From Anaeropeptidivorans aminofermentans (GTDB lineage: Bacteria > Bacillota > Clostridia > Lachnospirales > UBA5962): a DNA stretch of 64,000 bases. Both the position numbers and the translations under genes were made by a program. The notes beneath the pieces were generated by a model. It did not search any database. It was not told the origin of the DNA and saw nothing but the letters and a program-made list of their open reading frames with translations. The stretch is from NCBI RefSeq assembly GCF_940670685.1, contig NZ_OW711693.1, positions 1,488,001-1,552,000 on the forward strand, in the 5' to 3' direction. Below are positions 59,388-64,000 of this stretch, piece after piece. The stretch's first letter is position 1. Each line of letters opens with the position of its first letter.

Positions 59388-60872
59388 ATGATTGATATAC
59401 TTCTGATAAACGGCACGGTTATAACAATGGATAATTCCCGGCGGATTATCGAAAATGGTGCAGTAGCCGTAAAGGGAGACCGCATCCATGAAGTAGGAAG
59501 CGCCAAAGAACTGAAAGAAAAATACGAAAAAGGTGCAAAGAAAGTAATCGATTGTTATAAAAAGCTGATACTGCCCGGATTTATCGATACCCATTCTCAT
59601 GCAGGCCATTGTATGTTCAAATCTTTGGCTTATGATACCTCAAGCTATTGGATGCCTATTATGATGGAACTCTATCATCATAATACAACCGATGAATTTT
59701 GGTATAAAGATGGCAAGCTTGCGGCCCTTGAGCGCCTTAAGTTTGGCGTAACCTGCGGCGTAAGCATGATAAGTAATGCTCAAAGAAGTGACAATGCGGT
59801 GTTTCCCGTAAACCATGGCAAAGGCTACGCAGAAGTAGGCGTACGAGAGGTTTTAGCTGTAGGGCCGTCAAATCCGCCTTTTCCAAGGCCTTTTTCAAGG
59901 CTTCTAAACGGCAAGTGGATTAAAACGGAATATACTTTTGACGAGCTTATGGACGGAACAGAAGAAACCATAAAACAGGCTAACCATATGGCTGATGATT
60001 TAATACGGGTTTTTGTAGCGCCCTTCGTTATGGTTACTTCCGTGAATCAATCAAATCAGACGGCGCCTGATGTTGCCGCAAATCTCTCTAAACACGACAG
60101 GTATATGACAGCAAAAGTTCGGGAGATGGCAAAAAAATACAATACACGGATTCATACAGAAGCTTTCGGCGGCATGATTCGCCTTGCGGCGACAGATGAA
60201 AATGCCCTTTTAGGCCCAGATGTACACGTTCAGCACTGCAGGGGCATCTCAACGGACGAAATAAGGATACTTGCCGAAACAAAAACCCATGTTTCAAGCT
60301 CTCCGTCTGCTGCTCAGATATTTAACCGCTGTCCTGTGCCGGAGCTCATGGAGTTTGGCGCCAATGTTGCTATTTCCACAGACGGTACTTCGCCCGGTGT
60401 TTCCTTCGATATGCTCATAGCCGCAAAGAATACCCGCATGCTTCATCAGGGCTTTTTACATAATACCTATTATCTGCCGCAGGGAAAGCTTTTGGAAATG
60501 ATAACCATAGACGCAGCCAAGGCCATCGGCTGGGACGATGAGCTGGGCTCTATTGAGGTAGGTAAAAAAGCGGACATCATAACAGTCAATATGAATCAGC
60601 CCCATTTGACACCGGATTTTATGCCGGTGCATAAGCTTTTGATTTTTGGTACGGGGCAGGATGTTGATAATACGATTATTAATGGAAAGCTTTTAATGGA
60701 AAACCGCAAAGTATTATCCGTTGATGAATTTGATGTGATAAAAGAGGCTGAAGAAGAATCCCTTGCGACAATTGACAGAGCAGGAGCAAGAAAATATATG
60801 GAGCCCTGCGATACTTTTTGGGGGAATACCAGAGCGTATGTGAACGAGAACCGTTATGAGCCGGTTGAATAG
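59388..60872 (+). CDS. Amidohydrolase, SsnA/TrzN-like subtype III
   Basis: 494 residues of the amidohydrolase superfamily acting on C-N or C-Cl bonds of ring or amidine substrates. The metal site is complete: GFIDTHSHAGH (His-x-His), His in RIHTEAFGG, His in VQHCRGIS and catalytic Asp in ISTDGTSPG. Preceded by AAAGGGG before ATG. 12 bp before the next amidohydrolase gene. Possible substrates include hydroxyatrazine-like triazines, guanine/cytosine or aminohydrolase intermediates of purine breakdown; a guanine deaminase role is plausible in this cluster. Confidence 0.82.
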   Translation: MIDILLINGTVITMDNSRRIIENGAVAVKGDRIHEVGSAKELKEKYEKGAKKVIDCYKKLILPGFIDTHSHAGHCMFKSLAYDTSSYWMPIMMELYHHNTTDEFWYKDGKLAALERLKFGVTCGVSMISNAQRSDNAVFPVNHGKGYAEVGVREVLAVGPSNPPFPRPFSRLLNGKWIKTEYTFDELMDGTEETIKQANHMADDLIRVFVAPFVMVTSVNQSNQTAPDVAANLSKHDRYMTAKVREMAKKYNTRIHTEAFGGMIRLAATDENALLGPDVHVQHCRGISTDEIRILAETKTHVSSSPSAAQIFNRCPVPELMEFGANVAISTDGTSPGVSFDMLIAAKNTRMLHQGFLHNTYYLPQGKLLEMITIDAAKAIGWDDELGSIEVGKKADIITVNMNQPHLTPDFMPVHKLLIFGTGQDVDNTIINGKLLMENRKVLSVDEFDVIKEAEEESLATIDRAGARKYMEPCDTFWGNTRAYVNENRYEPVE

Positions 60873-60884
60873 GGAGGAAAGGCA

Positions 60885-62342
60885 ATGAAAACAAAAGTTA
60901 CGGGAAAATATGTCATAGGTTACGATGGAAATGATCATGCAGTATATGAAAATGGATGTGTTGTATATGAAGGCGATACAATTATTTTCGCCGGTAAAAA
61001 TTATGACGGTGACTTTGACGAGCTGATAGAAGGCGGAAACGCAATCATAAGCCCGGGATTTATTGATTTGGACGCGCTGGGAGACATTGACCATGCTTTA
61101 ATATTTTCTGAAATAAATCCTGATAATAAAAAGCATTTGTACTGGTGTGAAGAGTATTTTAATAACCGCAGAGAAAATATGACCGTTGAAGAAGAAGCTT
61201 TTAAATCCCTTTATGCTTATAGCCAGCTGATTATGCACGGTGTGACTACGGCAATGCCTATTACAAGCGTATACTATAAAAAGTGCGGCGAGACCTATGA
61301 GGAGGCTGTAGCTGCCGCCCATCATGCAGGAAATCTGGGCCTGAGGGTTTATTTAGGCCCCAGCTATATTTCAAACATGACGGTTACAAACCCCGATGGT
61401 TCTTTAAGAATCGAACAGATGGATAATGACGGCATGGCAGGGCTTGAGAGGGCAAAGGAGTTTGCCTTTAAGTTTGCAGGCGCTTATGAGGGGCTTATCA
61501 ATGCCGTCATGGTTCCCGAAAGAATAGAGCTGCAAACGGAAGAAGTTATATTAAAAACCAAAGAATTTGCCAGAGAAATGGACTGCCCCGTACGCCTTCA
61601 CGCTGCCCAGGGTGAATTTGAATATAATACGATTCAGAAGAAGTACGGCAAAAGCACCATCGAATATCTGCAAAGCCTTAATTTCCTTGATGACAGAACG
61701 CTCATTCCCCATGCCATATGGGCATCGGGATATTCAAAAATGGAAGACAAAAGCGACAGGGATTTGGATATTCTCGTAGAAACAGGCGCATCGGTTATCC
61801 ATTGCCCTCTTGTGTATTCAAGAGGAGGCACGGTGCTTGAGTCTTTCGGCCGATACATACGAAAAGGGGTTAAAATGTCCATGGGTACGGATACTTTTCC
61901 ACCGGACATCATTCAGAATATCCGTATGGGAAGCGCCTATGCCCAGCATAAAGATAATAACAGGAAAGAAAACAGCTACGGCGAATTTTACAGGGCGGCA
62001 ACTCTTGGCGGTGCCAAAGCCCTTAAGCGAGACGACCTTGGACGCTTATGTGAAGGAGCGAAAGCCGATATTATTATCATTGATTTATCAGGCTATCATA
62101 TAGGCGCTGTTGATGACCCCATACGTACTATGGGCATGTGCGCTGCAGGAAGGGACGTTGTAACAAGCATAATTAACGGCAGAGTCGTTATGAAAAACAG
62201 AGTGATTCCCGGGTTCGATTATGAAACTGCACAGGTGAAAGCGCAGCAATATTATGATAAAATGAAAAAGGATTATTTAATGCGAAGCGGCAATAAAATT
62301 AAGCCGGATGAAATGTTTCCGCCTACATTTAAAACCTGTTAA
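60885..62342 (+). CDS. Amidohydrolase homologue lacking the HxH metal motif
   Basis: 485 residues, second amidohydrolase of the cluster. The usual HxH after GFID is absent: the position reads GFIDLDALGDIDH. Other site residues remain (His in RLHAAQGEFEY, His in IPHAIWASGY, Asp in GTDTFPPD). I have seen this D-x-D-ALGDIDH form as a recurrent subfamily, so it is probably functional with a different or single-metal arrangement. Start ATG 60885 follows GGAGG, 12 bp after the first amidohydrolase. Substrate unknown. Confidence 0.78.
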   Translation: MKTKVTGKYVIGYDGNDHAVYENGCVVYEGDTIIFAGKNYDGDFDELIEGGNAIISPGFIDLDALGDIDHALIFSEINPDNKKHLYWCEEYFNNRRENMTVEEEAFKSLYAYSQLIMHGVTTAMPITSVYYKKCGETYEEAVAAAHHAGNLGLRVYLGPSYISNMTVTNPDGSLRIEQMDNDGMAGLERAKEFAFKFAGAYEGLINAVMVPERIELQTEEVILKTKEFAREMDCPVRLHAAQGEFEYNTIQKKYGKSTIEYLQSLNFLDDRTLIPHAIWASGYSKMEDKSDRDLDILVETGASVIHCPLVYSRGGTVLESFGRYIRKGVKMSMGTDTFPPDIIQNIRMGSAYAQHKDNNRKENSYGEFYRAATLGGAKALKRDDLGRLCEGAKADIIIIDLSGYHIGAVDDPIRTMGMCAAGRDVVTSIINGRVVMKNRVIPGFDYETAQVKAQQYYDKMKKDYLMRSGNKIKPDEMFPPTFKTC

Positions 62343-62412
62343 ATGCAGGTCTTGAATATTTTCCATAAAATAATGGGGCGGCGGTTTGGCAGATAAAAAC
62401 AAGAGGTGTGCT

Positions 62413-64000
62413 ATGGAAATAACTATTAGGGATATCATGAAAATGCGATGTATGAAAGATGCAAAGCTAATTTCAGGTGCCAAAGGCTTTAACCGGATAG
62501 TAAGCGGGGTTACTATTATAGAAGCTCCGGATATTCTGGATTTTGTTAAGGGCGGCGAGTTACTTTTGACGAGCTTTTATTCTTTTACGGAAATGAGCGA
62601 TGAAAAACTTGAAAAACTGATAGAAGGTCTTTCAAAGAAATCTGCAGGATTGATTATAAAACTAAACCGTATATCGGAAGTTCCCAGTGTTATTATGGAT
62701 GCAGCTGACAAACATGATTTTCCTGTTATACAGGTGCCGAAATCCGTTGCCCATGTGGATATAATGTATCCGATACTTCTTGAAATATTCGATAATCAGG
62801 CGTATAAGCTGAATTTCTATAAAGAAGTACATAAGAAGTTGAACGCATTGGCCCTTACGGAACCGTCCATGGATACTATCATAAAAAATCTTGGCGATAT
62901 TTTAAAGCATCCGGTTACACTATATGATAAGTACATGCGTAAAACCGTCGTTTCCCATCAGGACTATGGTGACTTTATTGTAATTGAGCCTCTTGAGAAA
63001 AATCATGAAAAGGCCGCTTTTCGATACTTTCGCCAGTATGTAAGTTATTATGATGGCGGCAAAGCTGAAAATCAAACCCTTGTACCAATTGAAAGCGTTA
63101 ACAACCTTATGGTATATCTTGGCATAGCGGAAGGCGATGAAGGCCTTACAGAGCTTGATTTTATTTCAATTGAAAATGCAATTACAATAATAAGCCTTGA
63201 GCTTATCCGCCAGCACACCGTATTGGAAGTAGAAAGAAAGTTCAAGATTGATTTGATTTCGGAACTTTTAAACGGAACAAATTTACCGAGGGAAGCTATT
63301 TATGAAAGGGCAAACCTTATAGGCTGGAAAATCTTGAAGCATTATGCCGTAGTAAAAATTGAAGCCGTTATGGATCCGTCAAAAAAAAGCTTTTACAGTA
63401 ATGATGAATATATGGCCGATATTGAAAATCTTCAGCCGACTGTGCTTGAAAATTTAAGTAATATGCTGCCAAAAAGCATTACTAAGTCTGATAATAATAT
63501 ATTTACCATATTGTGGCCCATTGAGGATTGTGCCGGAGAGAACTACCTGCCTCAGATAAAAGACACTCTTGAAAAGCTGGAGCAGAATATACGCATAAAG
63601 ACGCAATGTTCATACATAAACGCTGGGATAGGTAAAATTACTAATGATGTTAAGGAACTTGCCAAAAGTCAGTTTGAAGCAGAGGATGCGCTGAAATTCG
63701 GAAAAATTGCATTTGGGGAAAATAAATACGTAAGCTTTACGGAGCTTGGGGCCTACAGATTTTTATGCAGTTTTCCAGACCTTGACAGGCTCGGTGATTT
63801 TATGTCGGATAAGCTTAAGATATTGCTGGAATATGAGAAAAGTCATAACGGCCAACTGCTGGAAACACTGGAAATGTTTTTAAGGTGCAATCTAAATGCA
63901 AGCCGTACTGCGAAGGAAATGTATATCCATCACAAGTCCGTAGTGTACAGGCTGGAGAGAATAAAAACAATAGCAGGAATTGATTTTAACAGCAGCGAGG
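62413..64000 (+). CDS. PucR-family purine catabolism regulator (truncated by window end)
   Basis: Starts ATG 62413, 4 bp after GAGGTG, and runs off the end of the window with no stop (529 codons visible). N-terminal PucR domain at 1-~125 (MEITIRDIMKMRCMKDAKL..., including LTSFYSF), a middle GGDEF-like/coiled region (~160-450), and a C-terminal HTH_30 helix-turn-helix (CNLNASRTAKEMYIHHKSVVYRLERIKTIAG) just before the edge. PucR regulators activate purine-degradation genes in response to allantoin and related compounds, supporting the function of the upstream amidohydrolases. Confidence 0.88.
   Translation, partial: MEITIRDIMKMRCMKDAKLISGAKGFNRIVSGVTIIEAPDILDFVKGGELLLTSFYSFTEMSDEKLEKLIEGLSKKSAGLIIKLNRISEVPSVIMDAADKHDFPVIQVPKSVAHVDIMYPILLEIFDNQAYKLNFYKEVHKKLNALALTEPSMDTIIKNLGDILKHPVTLYDKYMRKTVVSHQDYGDFIVIEPLEKNHEKAAFRYFRQYVSYYDGGKAENQTLVPIESVNNLMVYLGIAEGDEGLTELDFISIENAITIISLELIRQHTVLEVERKFKIDLISELLNGTNLPREAIYERANLIGWKILKHYAVVKIEAVMDPSKKSFYSNDEYMADIENLQPTVLENLSNMLPKSITKSDNNIFTILWPIEDCAGENYLPQIKDTLEKLEQNIRIKTQCSYINAGIGKITNDVKELAKSQFEAEDALKFGKIAFGENKYVSFTELGAYRFLCSFPDLDRLGDFMSDKLKILLEYEKSHNGQLLETLEMFLRCNLNASRTAKEMYIHHKSVVYRLERIKTIAGIDFNSSE

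Overview
The window looks like a chromosomal segment of an AT-rich, low-GC Gram-positive anaerobe, most likely a member of the Clostridia. The signs are lipoprotein-type binding proteins, a class B sortase with its wall-anchored substrate, a YtaF-type sporulation membrane protein, strong AGGAGG ribosome-binding sites, and oxygen-sensitive chemistry (a tungsten-type aldehyde oxidoreductase, a corrinoid methyltransferase system, 2-hydroxyacyl-CoA dehydratase activase proteins). No species can be named from the sequence. No rRNA, complete tRNA, CRISPR array, prophage or intact transposase was seen.

Layout. 1-10.4 kb: an AgrC/LytTR-type two-component system, a heterodimeric ABC exporter, a trigger-factor-like protein, a thioredoxin-like protein and an M16C zinc peptidase. 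11.5 kb: a secreted protein with a copper-amine-oxidase-N type domain. 12.3-18.2 kb: a nitrate/sulfonate/taurine-type ABC importer followed by an AtuA-family pair. 19.3-24.2 kb: a FecBCD/MolBCA-type importer with an aldehyde:ferredoxin oxidoreductase homologue. 24.6-30.5 kb, minus strand: an OmpR-type two-component system next to a MacAB-like efflux operon. 31.2-34.2 kb: a three-gene acyl-CoA dehydratase activase cassette. 35.6-43.2 kb: AI-2E family permease, XRE/DUF1232 regulator, YtaF, two small conserved proteins, sortase B, an InlB-repeat surface protein and an Rrf2 regulator.

43.9-54.5 kb is the most distinctive block. A second importer of the same type as the one at 13 kb is followed by a MtaA-like (UroD-fold) methyltransferase, a corrinoid protein, two further UroD-fold proteins, a [2Fe-2S]/ASKHA corrinoid-activating protein and a CobW-type GTPase with a His-rich loop. 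Together they form a complete corrinoid-dependent methyl transfer system whose substrate cannot be read from the sequence but is probably what the importer takes up. 54.9-64.0 kb: an IclR regulator divergent from an aminotransferase with an in-frame stop codon, then a cupin, an allantoinase-like hydrolase, two amidohydrolases and a truncated PucR regulator. This looks like a purine or ureide degradation cluster.

Three families of short non-coding repeats lie between the operons. One is a roughly 130-bp MITE-like hairpin with perfect terminal inverted repeats and covarying stem positions (five full copies and one half). One is a two-copy element with ends related to AGGGCGTGTCTGAAAAG. One is a two-copy 160-bp repeat flanking the MacAB operon. 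Several 0.4-1.4 kb gaps look like decayed sequence.
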